Positions 1-11,439 of a DNA stretch of 64,000 nt are shown here, piece after piece. Within the stretch, counting starts at the first letter, position 1. Each line of letters starts with the position of its first letter. The position numbers were made by a program, and so were the translations under genes. Source of the DNA: Rhodanobacteraceae bacterium (GTDB taxonomy: Bacteria > Pseudomonadota > Gammaproteobacteria > Xanthomonadales > Rhodanobacteraceae); contig JAACZU010000010.1 of the NCBI GenBank assembly GCA_009996615.1, positions 62,001 through 126,000 on the forward strand, read 5' to 3'. Under the pieces are notes generated by a model. The model was not told where the DNA came from. It did not search any database and saw only the letters and a list, made by a program, of their open reading frames with translations.

Positions 1-1760
1 GCCGTGCGACGCTATCGCTGGACCTGTCCGGCACGCCGCTGCACCGGCGCGGCTGGCGGCAAGGGCAGGGCGAGGCGCCGCTGAAGGAGAACCTCGCCTG
101 CGCGATGTTGCTGCGCGCGGGCTGGCCGGCGATCCACGCGGCCGGCGGCGCGCTGGTCGATCCGATGTGCGGCGCCGGCACGCTGCTGATCGAAGGCGCG
201 CTGATGGCGGCCGACGTCGCGCCGGGCCTGAAGCGCGACTACTGGGGTTTCCTCGGCTGGCGCGGCCACGACGCGCCCGCGTGGGCCGCGCTGCTGGCCG
301 AGGCCGATGCGCGCGCGACCGCCGGCCTGCGTGCGCTGCAACCGCGGTTCTTCGGCTACGACCACGATCCGGCCGTGCTGAACGAGGCCAGGCGCAACGC
401 GCAGGCCGCCGGCGTGGCCGGCTTCGTGCAGCTCGCGCGGCAGTCGGCCGAACACCTGCACCGGCCGGCCGAGTGCGATGCGCCGGGCCTGGTGATCTGC
501 AATCCGCCGTATGGCGAGCGGCTCGGTGAGCGCGCCGCGCTGGCGACGCTGTACCGCGCGTTCGGCGCGCGCCTGCGCGCGGAGTTCACCGGCTGGCAGG
601 CGGCGGTCATCGTTTCCGACGACGACCTCGGCCATGCGCTCGGCCTGCGCGCGGACAAGCGCTACGTGCTCTTCAACGGCGCGCTCGAGTGCCGCCTGCT
701 GCTGTTCGACCTCGCCGCCGCGCCGGCCGCGGTGGAACGCGTTGCCAAGCCGTTGTCGGATGGCGCGCAGGCGGTCGCGAATCGCATCGGCAAGACGCGC
801 AAGCACCTGCGCAAGCGCCTCGAGCGCGAGGGCATCGGCTGCTACCGCATCTACGACGCCGACATTCCCGAATACGCCGCGGCGATCGACGTCTATACCG
901 TGGTCGGCCGCGACGATGGTTCGGCCGCCGGCGACGACTTCCCGCAGACCTGGCTGCACGTGCAAGAGTACGCGCCGCCGCGCGACGTGCCCGAGCAGGT
1001 CGCGCGCGATCGCCTGCGCGACCTGGTCCGTGCGGCCGGCGTCGCGCTCGAGGTGCCGCGCGAGCGCATCGCGGTGAAGACGCGCTATCGCGCCAAGGGT
1101 GGCTCGAAGTACGGCCGCTTCGACCAGCGCGGCGAGTTCCTCGTGGTGGAGGAGGGCGGCCTGCACCTGCGCGTGAACCTGTTCGACTACCTCGACACCG
1201 GTCTGTTCCTCGACCATCGCCCGGCGCGCCTGCGCATCCGCGAGCTCGCGCGCGGGCGGCGATTCCTTAACCTGTTCTGCTACACCGCGACCGCCAGCGT
1301 GCACGCCGCGGCCGGCGGCGCGCGCACGACCACCAGCGTCGACCTGTCGGCCACCTATCTCGAATGGGCCGCGCGCAACTTCATGCTGAACGACCTCGGC
1401 GGCGCGGCGCAGCAGCTCGTGCAGGCGGACGTCGTGGAGTGGCTGCGCCACGACCGCGGGCGCTACGACCTGATCTTCGTCGACCCGCCGACCTTTTCGA
1501 ACTCCAAGCGCGCGGAGGACTTCGACGTGCAGCGCGATCACGCCGAACTGCTCGCGCTGTGCGGCGAGCGGCTGGCGCCCGGCGGCCTGATCCTGTTCTC
1601 GAACAACTACCGGCGTTTCGTGCTCGATCCGGCGCTGCAGGAGCGGTTCGCCGTGTACGACATCACCCCGGCGACGATCCCGTTCGACTTCGCGCGCAAC
1701 CCGCGCATCCACCGCTGCTACGAGCTGCGGCATCGCGAGCGCGAGGCGGCGCGTTCGTAA
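1..1760 (+). CDS. rlmL: Bifunctional 23S rRNA methyltransferase RlmKL (5' end outside window)
   Basis: The frame is open from the first bases of the window, so the N-terminal part (THUMP domain and start of the first methyltransferase) is missing. About 585 residues are visible, against roughly 700 for E. coli RlmKL. The visible part starts in the LSLDLSG / APLKENLA region of the RlmL half, followed by the MCGAGTLLIEGA SAM-binding loop and the NPPYGERLG catalytic motif of N2-guanine methyltransferases. The second half has a LNLFCYTAT SAM loop and a DPPTFSNSKR motif, typical of the RlmK (m7G2069) module. By family knowledge the protein methylates G2445 (m2G) and G2069 (m7G) of 23S rRNA in the cytoplasm. 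The gene is monocistronic as far as can be seen; the next gene starts about 90 bp downstream. Confidence 0.95.
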   Translation, partial: RATLSLDLSGTPLHRRGWRQGQGEAPLKENLACAMLLRAGWPAIHAAGGALVDPMCGAGTLLIEGALMAADVAPGLKRDYWGFLGWRGHDAPAWAALLAEADARATAGLRALQPRFFGYDHDPAVLNEARRNAQAAGVAGFVQLARQSAEHLHRPAECDAPGLVICNPPYGERLGERAALATLYRAFGARLRAEFTGWQAAVIVSDDDLGHALGLRADKRYVLFNGALECRLLLFDLAAAPAAVERVAKPLSDGAQAVANRIGKTRKHLRKRLEREGIGCYRIYDADIPEYAAAIDVYTVVGRDDGSAAGDDFPQTWLHVQEYAPPRDVPEQVARDRLRDLVRAAGVALEVPRERIAVKTRYRAKGGSKYGRFDQRGEFLVVEEGGLHLRVNLFDYLDTGLFLDHRPARLRIRELARGRRFLNLFCYTATASVHAAAGGARTTTSVDLSATYLEWAARNFMLNDLGGAAQQLVQADVVEWLRHDRGRYDLIFVDPPTFSNSKRAEDFDVQRDHAELLALCGERLAPGGLILFSNNYRRFVLDPALQERFAVYDITPATIPFDFARNPRIHRCYELRHREREAARS

Positions 1761-1853
1761 CGACGTGGTCACGTTTTTGCGGGGCCGCATTTCAGTCCTG
1801 ATTCAGCCGTCCAGCCTCAGCATCGCCCTCACGGTTTCAGAGGGCGGAAGTCC

Positions 1854-2294
1854 ATGCGCAACACGTTTCGCTACATGGTGCTGGGATTGCTGATGGCGGC
1901 AGGCGTCGCGGCGGCGCCGGCGGCGTTCGCGCGCAGCCACTGGAACGTCGGCATCAACCTCGGCTTCCCGGGCGTCAGCATCGGCTACTCCGACTGCCGC
2001 CACTGCGGCTACGGCTGGGGCGGCAACTACGTCTACGGCAGCTACGCGTATGCGCCGGCGTACTACGCGCCGGCCCCGGCCTACTACTCGTACTCGCCGG
2101 CGTACTACGGTCCGAACTATTACAGCTATCCGTCCTACGGCACGGTCTACTACTCCGACCGCCCGGTTCGTCGCGTGTACCACTCCGAGCGTCGCTATGA
2201 CGACGTGGGGCGCTACCACGACCGCGGCGGCCACCGCGACGGCCGCGACTACGGCCATCGTGCCACTTACTACGATCGCGGCTACCGCCGCTGA
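1854..2294 (+). CDS. Small exported Tyr/Gly-rich protein of unknown function
   Basis: The product is 146 aa with a clear signal peptide (MRNTFRYMVLGLLMAAG..., cleavage near AFA-RS at residue 25). The mature protein starts with a hydrophobic NVGINLGFPGVSIGY segment that resembles a beta strand. It continues with a C-x-x-C pair (DCRHCGYG) and a long tract dense in Tyr, Pro and Ala-Tyr-Tyr, then ends in an Arg/His/Asp-rich tail. Composition and layout suggest a secreted or outer-membrane-associated structural protein, but no family with known function is recognised. A purine-rich stretch (agagggcgg) precedes the ATG, and a strong rho-independent terminator follows 55 bp after the stop, so the gene looks monocistronic. 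A second Tyr-rich protein of similar style lies at 33240-33557. Confidence 0.75.
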   Translation: MRNTFRYMVLGLLMAAGVAAAPAAFARSHWNVGINLGFPGVSIGYSDCRHCGYGWGGNYVYGSYAYAPAYYAPAPAYYSYSPAYYGPNYYSYPSYGTVYYSDRPVRRVYHSERRYDDVGRYHDRGGHRDGRDYGHRATYYDRGYRR

Positions 2295-2348
2295 TCACCC
2301 GTCAACGCTGGCAGCGCACCCCTCCCCCTTCCCGCTGCCAGTGTTCCG

Positions 2349-2392
2349 CCCCGCGACGATTTCCCCTGATCGTCGCGGGGTTTCTTTTTTTT
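2349..2392 (+). terminator. Rho-independent terminator
   Basis: A perfect 12-bp stem (ccccgcgacgat / atcgtcgcgggg) with an 8-nt loop is followed by TTTCTTTTTTTT. It sits 55 bp after the stop of the Tyr-rich protein gene and insulates it from the methyltransferase gene downstream. Confidence 0.93.
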
Positions 2393-2512
2393 GGTTCCCC
2401 GTATCCGCGCGGCCGGCTCCCTGCGAATGATCGCCGGTGCTGTCGCAGCCAGTGGATCAGACCATCGCTGCTCGGGTTATGATGGATTTGGACTGGGTTC
2501 CGAAGATCCTGC

Positions 2513-3169
2513 ATGAACGAGCACTACACGCGACGCGGTAGTCTGGCTTTCGGCGAAATGCCGGCGGCGTGGACATTCTTTCGGCAATGGCTCAAGAACC
2601 CGCGTGCGATGGCGTCGCTGTCGCCGTCCAGCCGGCATCTGGCGCGCGAGATGGTGGCGCAGCTGCCGCGTGATGCGCGGCGGGTGATCGAGCTTGGCGC
2701 CGGCACCGGCGTGTTCACGCGGGCCATGCTCGAGCGGGGCATTGCGCCGCAGGACCTGCTGCTCGTCGAGCTGAACCCCGAACTTTGCCAGTACCTGGGG
2801 CGCCACTTTCCCGGCTCCCACGTCGTGCATGGCGATGCGCGTGACCTTGCCGGCATCGTCGCGAACGCCGGTTTCGCCGACGCGAATGGCGTCGATGCGG
2901 TGGTCAGCGGCCTCGGCTTCCTGGCCATGCCGCGGGCGCTGCAGAAGTCGATCCTCGAGGCGGTGTTTTCGGTGCTTGGGCCGGATCGCCCGCTGATCCA
3001 GTTCACCTACGGTCCGGTCAGCCCGCTGCCTCGCACCCTGCTCGGCGAACTGGGACTCAAGGTGCGCCGCGCCGGCATCGCCTGGATCAACGTGCCGCCG
3101 GCCGCCGTCTACGTCTATACGCGCGCGCGCTCGACGCCGGTGCGCGCGGTGCGCGTCGACGCCGCCTGA
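2513..3169 (+). CDS. Class I SAM-dependent methyltransferase, phospholipid N-methyltransferase (PmtA)-like
   Basis: The product is 218 aa. The sequence after WTFFRQWLKNPRAMASLSPSS, leading into the SAM-binding motif ELGAGTGVFT (about residue 60) and then LLVELNPELCQYL, is the pattern of the Rhodobacter-type PmtA / rRNA-adenine-dimethylase-like family. Members methylate the amino head group of phosphatidylethanolamine or remain uncharacterised. The C-terminal part has the FTYGPVSP and R-x-A-W-x-N-x-PPA-x-V-Y features common in this family. There is no signal peptide, so the enzyme is cytoplasmic, possibly at the inner membrane face. It lies 74 bp upstream of phaE with no obvious terminator between, so co-transcription with the PHA synthase genes is possible. 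The substrate cannot be fixed from sequence. Confidence 0.8.
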   Translation: MNEHYTRRGSLAFGEMPAAWTFFRQWLKNPRAMASLSPSSRHLAREMVAQLPRDARRVIELGAGTGVFTRAMLERGIAPQDLLLVELNPELCQYLGRHFPGSHVVHGDARDLAGIVANAGFADANGVDAVVSGLGFLAMPRALQKSILEAVFSVLGPDRPLIQFTYGPVSPLPRTLLGELGLKVRRAGIAWINVPPAAVYVYTRARSTPVRAVRVDAA

Positions 3170-3243
3170 GCCTGCCGCCGCGCGACCGCGCGGCGATGCA
3201 ACCCCGTTATGATGGGCCGATACAACGCAGCCGAGGATGCACC

Positions 3244-4482
3244 GTGGGCGAATCGCCGAATCCCGATTGGATGAACCAGTGGCAGGCATGGTCGCGCCAG
3301 TACGCGCATGCCTGGCAGGACCTCGCGCGCAACGCGACGGCTGCACCGCAGCCGGCCGCGCCGGCGCCGTGGCCGCAGGCGTTCGAGCAGTGGGCCCGCG
3401 CGTTCGCGCCGTCCTCTGCCGGTCCGGGCGAAACGGTCGATCGCCTGATCGACAGCGCCCGGAGCTATGCCACGTTCATGCAGTCGATGCTGGCGGCCGC
3501 GGCGGATAACCCGCAGGCGGCGGCGACGCCGTGGAGCGAGGCGCTGCGGCAGGCCATCCCCGGCTTGGCAGGCGGCGTCTTCCAGCATCCCGCGGCGCAG
3601 GCCTGGCAGGGCATGCAGCAGCAGGGCAGTGCCGGGCTGGCGCAGTTGCTGGGCGCGTTCGGCGGGCTGCCGCCGGTACCGGCAATGCCGCCGGCGGACC
3701 TGGGCGAACTCAAGAGCTGGCTGCACTTGCCGTCCTTCGGCGTCATGCGCGAGCACCAGGAGCGCTACCAGAAGCTCGCGCTGGCCTGGGTCGAGTACCA
3801 GGAGCAGCTCGGTCGCTACAACCAGTTGATGCTCGCGGCGAGCCGCCGCGGCTTCGAGCTGTTCGAGGCCAAGCTCGCCGAGCACGAGCCGCCCGGCCTG
3901 CAGATCGACTCGCTGCGCGCGCTGTACGACCTGTGGGTCGACGCCGCCGAGGAGGGCTATGCCGAGGTCGCGTTGTCGCCGGCCTTCCGTGAAGCCTATG
4001 GCGCGCTGGTCAACGCGCAGATGCGCGTGCGCGCGCTGGTCCAGCAGGAGGCCGAACGCGTCTCGGGTGATCTCGGCATGCCCACGCGCAGCGAGCTGAA
4101 CAGCATCGGCGAGCGCCTGCAGGCGCTGCGGCGCGAGGTGCGCGCGCGCGGCGGTGCCGGCGCGGACGCCGGACTCGCCGACGAGGTTGCCGCGTTGCGC
4201 GCGGAGTTCGCCACGCTCAAGGCCAGCGTCAAGCATGCATCGCCAGGCGGGCCGGTCGACGACGGCGTGAAGCTGCGACGCGCGAGCGACGAGCCGGGTG
4301 CCGCCGCGCGACCACGCAAGAGCCCGCGCGGCAGCGGCGAGCGTGCGGCTGCGGCGACCGCCTCCGGCAATTTCGCCTCGCGCATCGAAGAGTTCGCCAG
4401 CGCCTCGCTCGGCGCACCGCGCAAGCGCGCGCCGCGCGCCACCGGCAAGCCGGCCGCCGGCTCCCGCAAGACCAAGCGCTAA
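3244..4482 (+). CDS. phaE: Class III poly(R)-hydroxyalkanoate synthase subunit PhaE
   Basis: The product is 412 aa. The GTG start is preferred because GAGG lies 7 nt upstream; an upstream in-frame ATG at 3196 has no such site. The protein opens with MNQWQAWSRQYAHAWQDLA and has a central W-x-x-x-PSFG-x-x-REHQERYQKLALAWVEYQEQL helix characteristic of PhaE. The C-terminal quarter is a low-complexity Ala/Arg/Lys/Ser tail, ending in TGKPAAGSRKTKR. PhaE lacks catalytic residues and forms a complex with PhaC on the PHA granule surface. phaC follows 15 bp downstream with its own GGAGG site, so the two form an operon. The basic C-terminal extension may bind DNA or granule phosphate, but this is speculation. 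Confidence 0.9.
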   Translation: MGESPNPDWMNQWQAWSRQYAHAWQDLARNATAAPQPAAPAPWPQAFEQWARAFAPSSAGPGETVDRLIDSARSYATFMQSMLAAAADNPQAAATPWSEALRQAIPGLAGGVFQHPAAQAWQGMQQQGSAGLAQLLGAFGGLPPVPAMPPADLGELKSWLHLPSFGVMREHQERYQKLALAWVEYQEQLGRYNQLMLAASRRGFELFEAKLAEHEPPGLQIDSLRALYDLWVDAAEEGYAEVALSPAFREAYGALVNAQMRVRALVQQEAERVSGDLGMPTRSELNSIGERLQALRREVRARGGAGADAGLADEVAALRAEFATLKASVKHASPGGPVDDGVKLRRASDEPGAAARPRKSPRGSGERAAAATASGNFASRIEEFASASLGAPRKRAPRATGKPAAGSRKTKR

Positions 4483-4497
4483 GCCTCGGAGGACGCC

Positions 4498-5565
4498 ATG
4501 GGACCCATCAGGATCGAGCCGGCCAAGCTGCTGGAAGAGGCGCTGGCCACGCAGCGCAAGCTCGGCGCCGCGCTGCAGACGCTGCGCGGGCTGGACGACG
4601 TCGACTTCGGCGTGACCGCCAAGGAAGCGATCTACCGCGAGGACAAGCTGGTCGTCTACCGCTTCAAGGGCGAGCGGCCGCCGACCGCGAAGGTGCCCAT
4701 CCTGATCGTCTACGCGCTGGTCAACCGGCCCTACATGGTCGACCTGCAGGACGACCGCTCGCTGGTCAAGAACCTGCTCGCGCGCGGCGAGGACGTGTAC
4801 CTGATCGACTGGGGCTACCCGGACGGCGCCGACCGCTGGCTCACGCTCGACGACTACATCAACGGCTACATCGACCGCTCGGTCGACGCGGTCGCGCGCC
4901 ACGCCGGCGTCAAGCGCATCAACCTGCTCGGCATCTGCCAGGGCGGCGCGTTCTCGCTGTGCTACGCGGCCACGCACGCGGAGAAGGTCCGCAACCTGAT
5001 CACGATGGTCACGCCGGTCGACTTCCACACGCCGGACAACATGCTGTCCAACTGGACGCGCGAGATGGACGTGGACCTGTTCGTCGACACGCTCGGCAAC
5101 GTGCCGGCGGACCTGATGAACCTGTGCTACCTGATGCTCAAGCCGGTGCGCCTGAACCAGCAGAAGTACATCGGCCTGGTCGACATCCTCGACAACAAGG
5201 CCGAGCTGGAAAACTTCCTGCGCATGGAGAAGTGGATCTTCGACTCGCCCGACCAGGCCGGCGAGGCGTTCCGCCAGTTCATCAAGGACTTCTACCAGGG
5301 CAACAAGCTGGTCAGGGGCGGCCTGAAGATCGGGCCGCACGAGGTGCACCTTGGCAACATCACGATGCCGGTGCTGAACATCTTTGCCGAGCAGGACCAT
5401 CTGGTGCCGCCGTCGGCCTCGCGCGTGCTCGGCGAGCACGTCGGCACCGACGACTACACGCAGGTCGCGTTCCGCGGCGGCCATATCGGCATCTACGTCT
5501 CCGGCCGCGCGCAGCGCGAGGTGCCCGGCACGATCCACGAGTGGCTGGCGGCGCGTTCGCGGTAG
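4498..5565 (+). CDS. phaC: Class III poly(R)-hydroxyalkanoate synthase catalytic subunit PhaC
   Basis: The product is 355 aa, the usual size for class III PhaC. It polymerises (R)-3-hydroxyacyl-CoA into polyhydroxyalkanoate together with PhaE. The lipase-like box GICQGG places the nucleophile at Cys147; Asp300 (AEQDH) and His329 (GGHIG) complete the triad, each two residues before the Allochromatium vinosum positions. The DLIDWGYPD-type motif (YLIDWGYPDGADRW) is also present. The ATG at 4498 has a GGAGG site 5 nt upstream. Just after the stop is a palindromic repeat doublet (5607-5700) rather than a poly-U terminator. No phasin or depolymerase gene is adjacent. Confidence 0.95.
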   Translation: MGPIRIEPAKLLEEALATQRKLGAALQTLRGLDDVDFGVTAKEAIYREDKLVVYRFKGERPPTAKVPILIVYALVNRPYMVDLQDDRSLVKNLLARGEDVYLIDWGYPDGADRWLTLDDYINGYIDRSVDAVARHAGVKRINLLGICQGGAFSLCYAATHAEKVRNLITMVTPVDFHTPDNMLSNWTREMDVDLFVDTLGNVPADLMNLCYLMLKPVRLNQQKYIGLVDILDNKAELENFLRMEKWIFDSPDQAGEAFRQFIKDFYQGNKLVRGGLKIGPHEVHLGNITMPVLNIFAEQDHLVPPSASRVLGEHVGTDDYTQVAFRGGHIGIYVSGRAQREVPGTIHEWLAARSR

Positions 5566-5606
5566 ACCGGATGCGCCGCGTTTTGCGGTAGCGACGAAAC
5601 CTCACC

Positions 5607-5700
5607 TCGTCGTCCCGGCGAAAGCCGGGACCCAGTGCCTTTGCAACCGGCCTTTGCAACCGATCGAAGACGCTGGGTTCCGGCTTTCGCCGGAACGACG
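5607..5700. repeat. REP-like doublet, family B (cgtcgtcccggcgaaagccggga)
   Basis: Two copies of a short palindrome lie head to head. One is tcgtcgtcccggcgaaagcc followed by gggacccag (5607-5635). The other is the inverted partner ctgggttccggctttcgcc followed by ggaacgacg (5673-5700). Each can form a hairpin on its own and the pair can form a larger cruciform. Related single copies occur at 9209-9241 and 63081-63110. The rest of the 303-bp gap (5566-5868) shows no gene. Confidence 0.8.
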
Positions 5701-5868
5701 CTATTTCGACCTGTCCGGATGTCCCGAAGTCGGGGTGAAACCACCTGTAGGTCGGGCGGGGTGGCCGTGGGAGGGATTTCAGTCCCGTTGCCTTGTGCGC
5801 CTTCCTGAAACCGCGCCGAAAGCCCGCTTCCCGCATGCTGCGGGCTTTCCGACGCCCGAAGCGCTCCC

Positions 5869-6198
5869 ATGAACGACGTCCTGTTTGTCCTGTACGGCCT
5901 CACGATCACGCCGTGGAAGCTGATCGGCCTGGTCGGTACCTGCCTGTTCACCGCGCGCTGGTTCGTGCAGCTGTATGCGACCAAGAAGCTCAAGCGCGTC
6001 GTGATGCCGATGTCGTTCTGGTACCTGTCGATCGTCGGCAGCGTGATGACGCTGGCGTATTTCATCTGGGGCAAGAACGACTCGGTCGGCATCATCCAGA
6101 ACGCGTTCCCGATGTTCGTGTCCGCCTACAACGTGTTCGTGCACCTGCGCCATCATCGGCCCGAGGTGGTCGCTCCGGGCGGGTCGGAGGAGAGCTAG
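5869..6198 (+). CDS. LAB_N (lipid A biosynthesis N-terminal) domain membrane protein
   Basis: The product is 109 aa with three predicted transmembrane stretches (residues about 9-26, 46-67 and 75-92). The pattern TPWKLIGLVGTCLFTARWFVQLYATKK and PMSFWYLSIVGSVMTLAYF is that of the LAB_N domain, found as stand-alone small proteins or at the N-terminus of some lipid A / dolichol-phosphate-related proteins. Its role is probably in envelope glycolipid metabolism, but no biochemical function can be assigned from the sequence. It stands alone between the phaEC operon and the convergent metH operon; its stop codon runs directly into the repeat block at 6197-6366. Confidence 0.85.
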   Translation: MNDVLFVLYGLTITPWKLIGLVGTCLFTARWFVQLYATKKLKRVVMPMSFWYLSIVGSVMTLAYFIWGKNDSVGIIQNAFPMFVSAYNVFVHLRHHRPEVVAPGGSEES

Positions 6199-6363
6199 AA
6201 ACGAGTTGAGAGGAGTGAGAAACGAGTGGAAGCGCGGCACTCGTTTCTCACTCCTCTGCACTCGTTTCCGGGCGGCTCTGAAGAAAGCTGGAAATGAGTG
6301 GAGATGAGTGGGGAACGAGTAGGAGCCTGAACTCGTTTCTCACTCCTCTTCACTCGTTCCTCG

Positions 6364-6366
<3 letters not shown>
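6197..6366. repeat. Inverted repeat cluster (actcgtttctcactcctct) between convergent genes
   Basis: This block of about 170 bp is built from repeated versions of gagtgagaaacgagtg and its complement cactcgtttctcactcctc. The first arm pair (about 6198-6228 against 6238-6269) and a second pair (about 6290-6322 against 6332-6362) can each fold into a long hairpin. The block is noticeably less GC-rich than its surroundings. It occupies the whole space between the LAB_N gene and the end of metH and overlaps both stop regions, so it may work as a bidirectional terminator or mRNA 3' stabiliser. Confidence 0.7.
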
Positions 6367-9186
<2,820 letters not shown>

Positions 9187-9208
9187 GTCGTGCGTACCTT
9201 CTTCTTGT

Positions 9209-9241
9209 CCGTCGTCCCGGCGTCCGCCGGGACCCAGCGCC
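9209..9241. repeat. REP-like palindrome, family B, single copy
   Basis: gtcgtcccggcgtccgccgg continuing gacccagcgcc matches the family seen at 5607-5700. It sits in the 97-bp gap between the two metH genes, where an mRNA hairpin could adjust the ratio of the two subunits. Confidence 0.7.
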
Positions 9242-9283
9242 TTTCGCGCGCCTGGCGTTCGCCGCGACGGCGCGCGTCTGCCG

Positions 9284-10333
9284 TCAGGCCGCGATTCCGA
9301 GCGCCCGCGGCAACGCGCGCGGCGCCACGCCCACGACCGCCTGCGCGATCGCCGCGATATGCGCCGGCGTCGTGCCGCAGCAGCCGCCGACGAGGTTGAC
9401 CAGGCCCGCGCGCGCGAACTCGCCGATCAGCGCGGCCATGTGCTCGGGCGTTTCGTCGTACTCGCCGAACGCGTTCGGCAGGCCCGCGTTCGGATGCGCG
9501 CTGACCGCGCAGTCGGCGACCTGCGCGAGCACGTCGACGTACTGGCGCAGCTCCTGCGCGCCGAGCGCGCAGTTGAGGCCGACCGCGAACGGGCGCGCAT
9601 GCGCGATCGAGGCATAGAACGCGTCCGCGGTCTGGCCCGACAGCGTACGGCCGGAGCGGTCGGTGATCGTGCCGGAGACCATCACCGGCAGGCGGCCGCC
9701 GCGCGCGTCGAATTCCTCCTCGATCGCGTACAGCGCGGCCTTCGCGTTGAGCGTGTCGAAGATCGTCTCGACCATCAGCACGTCGGCGCCACCGTCGATC
9801 AGGCCGGCGGCGGCCTCGCGGTAGGCGCGGCGCAGCTCCTCGAAGCTGGTGTTGCGGAAGCCGGGGTCGTTGACGTCCGGGCTGATCGAGGCGGTGCGGC
9901 TGGTCGGCCCTAGCACGCCGATCACGAAACGCGGGCGCTCTGGCGCCTGCGCCTCGGCTGCGTCGCAGCAGGCCCGCGCCAGGCGTGCGCCTTCGCGGTT
10001 CAGCTCGGTGACCAGGGCTTCGAGGTGGTAGTCGGCTTGGCTGATCGAGGTCGCGTTGAACGTATTGGTCTCGATCAGGTCCGCGCCAGCATCGAGGTAG
10101 GCGGTGTGGATCGCGCCGATCACGTCCGGTCGCGTCAGCGTCAGCAGATCGTTGTTGCCCTTGAGGTCGTGGCCATGGGCGGCGAAGCGCGTGCCGCGGT
10201 AGTCGGCCTCGCCGAGGCGATAGCCCTGGATCATCGTGCCCATGGCGCCGTCGATGACGAGGATGCGCCGCGCGAGCGCGTCCTGCAGCGCCTGCACGCG
10301 GGCCGGGTTGAGATACGGCAGCGGGTGGCTCAT
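9284..10333 (-). CDS. Homocysteine S-methyltransferase module of split methionine synthase
   Basis: The product is 349 aa and corresponds to the N-terminal homocysteine-binding barrel of MetH ([14 protein letters not shown] near residue 28). The zinc ligands are Cys255 (GLNCALG) and Cys318/Cys319 (GGCCGTT), each eight residues after the E. coli MetH positions 247, 310 and 311. It must work with the separate protein encoded by 6364-9186 to make methionine. The start ATG overlaps the TGA of the upstream ArsR-methyltransferase gene (ATGA at 10330-10333), indicating translational coupling. A longer in-frame extension upstream of 10333 would lie entirely inside the upstream gene and is not credible. 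Confidence 0.95.
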   Translation of the reverse strand: MSHPLPYLNPARVQALQDALARRILVIDGAMGTMIQGYRLGEADYRGTRFAAHGHDLKGNNDLLTLTRPDVIGAIHTAYLDAGADLIETNTFNATSISQADYHLEALVTELNREGARLARACCDAAEAQAPERPRFVIGVLGPTSRTASISPDVNDPGFRNTSFEELRRAYREAAAGLIDGGADVLMVETIFDTLNAKAALYAIEEEFDARGGRLPVMVSGTITDRSGRTLSGQTADAFYASIAHARPFAVGLNCALGAQELRQYVDVLAQVADCAVSAHPNAGLPNAFGEYDETPEHMAALIGEFARAGLVNLVGGCCGTTPAHIAAIAQAVVGVAPRALPRALGIAA

Positions 10334-11256
10334 GGCTTCCTCGCGACCAGGCTGAGCACTTCGAAATGCGGTGGGCGGCGCTCGCGCGTCAGGCGCTCGC
10401 ACGAGATCACGTCCAGCCGCGCCGTGCGCGCGAATTCGCGCAGCTCGTCGGTGGTGAAACCGAGGTTGCGGTGCTCGAACGGCTCGACCACGGCGCGGTG
10501 CGCGTGCCGGCCGAGCGTCGCGGCGAGCAGGCGGCCGCCCGGACGCAGCACGCGCGCGGCCTCGTCGATGACGCTGCCCGGGCGGTCGCTGTAGGTCAGC
10601 GCGTGCATCAGCAGCACGAGGTCGAAGCATTCGGCCGGGAAGTCGAGCGCGTGCATGTCGCCGTGGCGCACCTCGACGTTGGCGAACGGCTTCAGGCGCT
10701 GGCGCGCCGCGTCGACGACGCGTTCGCTCGCATCGATGCAGACGATCGAATGCGCGCGCGGCGCCAGCAGTTCGGCCAGCACGCCGTCGCCGGACGCGAT
10801 GTCGAGCACGTCGCCGGTCTCGACCAGCTGCATCATGCCGCGCGCGAGCGTTTCCCAGGTGCGCCCCGGCGAATAGTGGCGCTCCATGTCGCCGGCGACC
10901 GTGTCGGCCCAGCCCTCGGCGCGCGCGCGCTTGGCCAGGATCGACGGCAGCCGGCGCGCGTCGTCGTCGAGCAGCGCGTCGTCGACGCTCTCCTCGAGCG
11001 CGCGCAGCAGAGCGCGTTCCTTCGGCTCGAGTTCGCCGTTGTAGCGGTAGTACGACGACACGCCGGCGCGGCGGTCGCGCACGAGGTCGGCTTCCTTCAG
11101 CTTGGCCAGGTGCGTCGACACGCGCGGCTGGGCCAGGCGCAGCACGGCGGACAGTTCGGCCACGGTCAGTTCCTCGCGCTCGAGCAGGGCAAGCAGGCGC
11201 ACGCGGGTGGGGTCCGACAACAGCCGCAGCAGCGCCGAGGTTTCAGCCAGGTCCAA
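10330..11256 (-). CDS. ArsR-family regulator fused to SAM-dependent methyltransferase domain (SahR-like)
   Basis: The product is 308 aa. Residues 1-95 are a winged-helix ArsR domain ([23 protein letters not shown], then the recognition helix [18 protein letters not shown]). Residues about 130-300 are a class I methyltransferase fold ([13 protein letters not shown] and [27 protein letters not shown]). The start is TTG with AAAGGA seven bases upstream. It is the first gene of an operon with both halves of methionine synthase. ArsR proteins of this architecture control SAM-cycle genes, and SahR is the known S-adenosylhomocysteine-responsive example in Proteobacteria. The most likely role is sensing SAH or SAM and autoregulating this operon. 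The ligand and whether the methyltransferase is catalytically active are inferences. Confidence 0.88.
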   Translation of the reverse strand: MDLAETSALLRLLSDPTRVRLLALLEREELTVAELSAVLRLAQPRVSTHLAKLKEADLVRDRRAGVSSYYRYNGELEPKERALLRALEESVDDALLDDDARRLPSILAKRARAEGWADTVAGDMERHYSPGRTWETLARGMMQLVETGDVLDIASGDGVLAELLAPRAHSIVCIDASERVVDAARQRLKPFANVEVRHGDMHALDFPAECFDLVLLMHALTYSDRPGSVIDEAARVLRPGGRLLAATLGRHAHRAVVEPFEHRNLGFTTDELREFARTARLDVISCERLTRERRPPHFEVLSLVARKP

Positions 11257-11264
11257 GATTTATC

Positions 11265-11283
11265 CTTTCATCTTGATTGAAAG
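11265..11283. promoter_or_regulatory. Candidate operator of the arsR-metH operon
   Basis: CTTTCA-TCTTGAT-TGAAAG is a perfect 6-bp inverted repeat with a 7-bp spacer. It lies 8 to 26 bp upstream of the TTG start in an AT-rich island, exactly where an autoregulatory ArsR-family protein would bind. No experimental motif comparison was possible. Confidence 0.5.
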
Positions 11284-11439
11284 ATGGATGCAGAGCGTAG
11301 CCGCGCGGCGTGATGGCGTCAATCGGCACGCGGGGCGGTGGCGCCTGGGCAGGAGCGCGCCCTGCGCGCGACCGGGCCCGCACGACTCCGCGGCGCCTCG
11401 TCGCGGGCATGGCCCGCTGCTGCGCGCTATTCTTTTTGG

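Noticed and set aside
11257-11300. SAH, SAM or cobalamin riboswitch upstream of the metH operon
   Set aside because: The region between the likely promoter and the start is too short and contains none of the conserved riboswitch cores I would recognise; an ArsR operator fits better.
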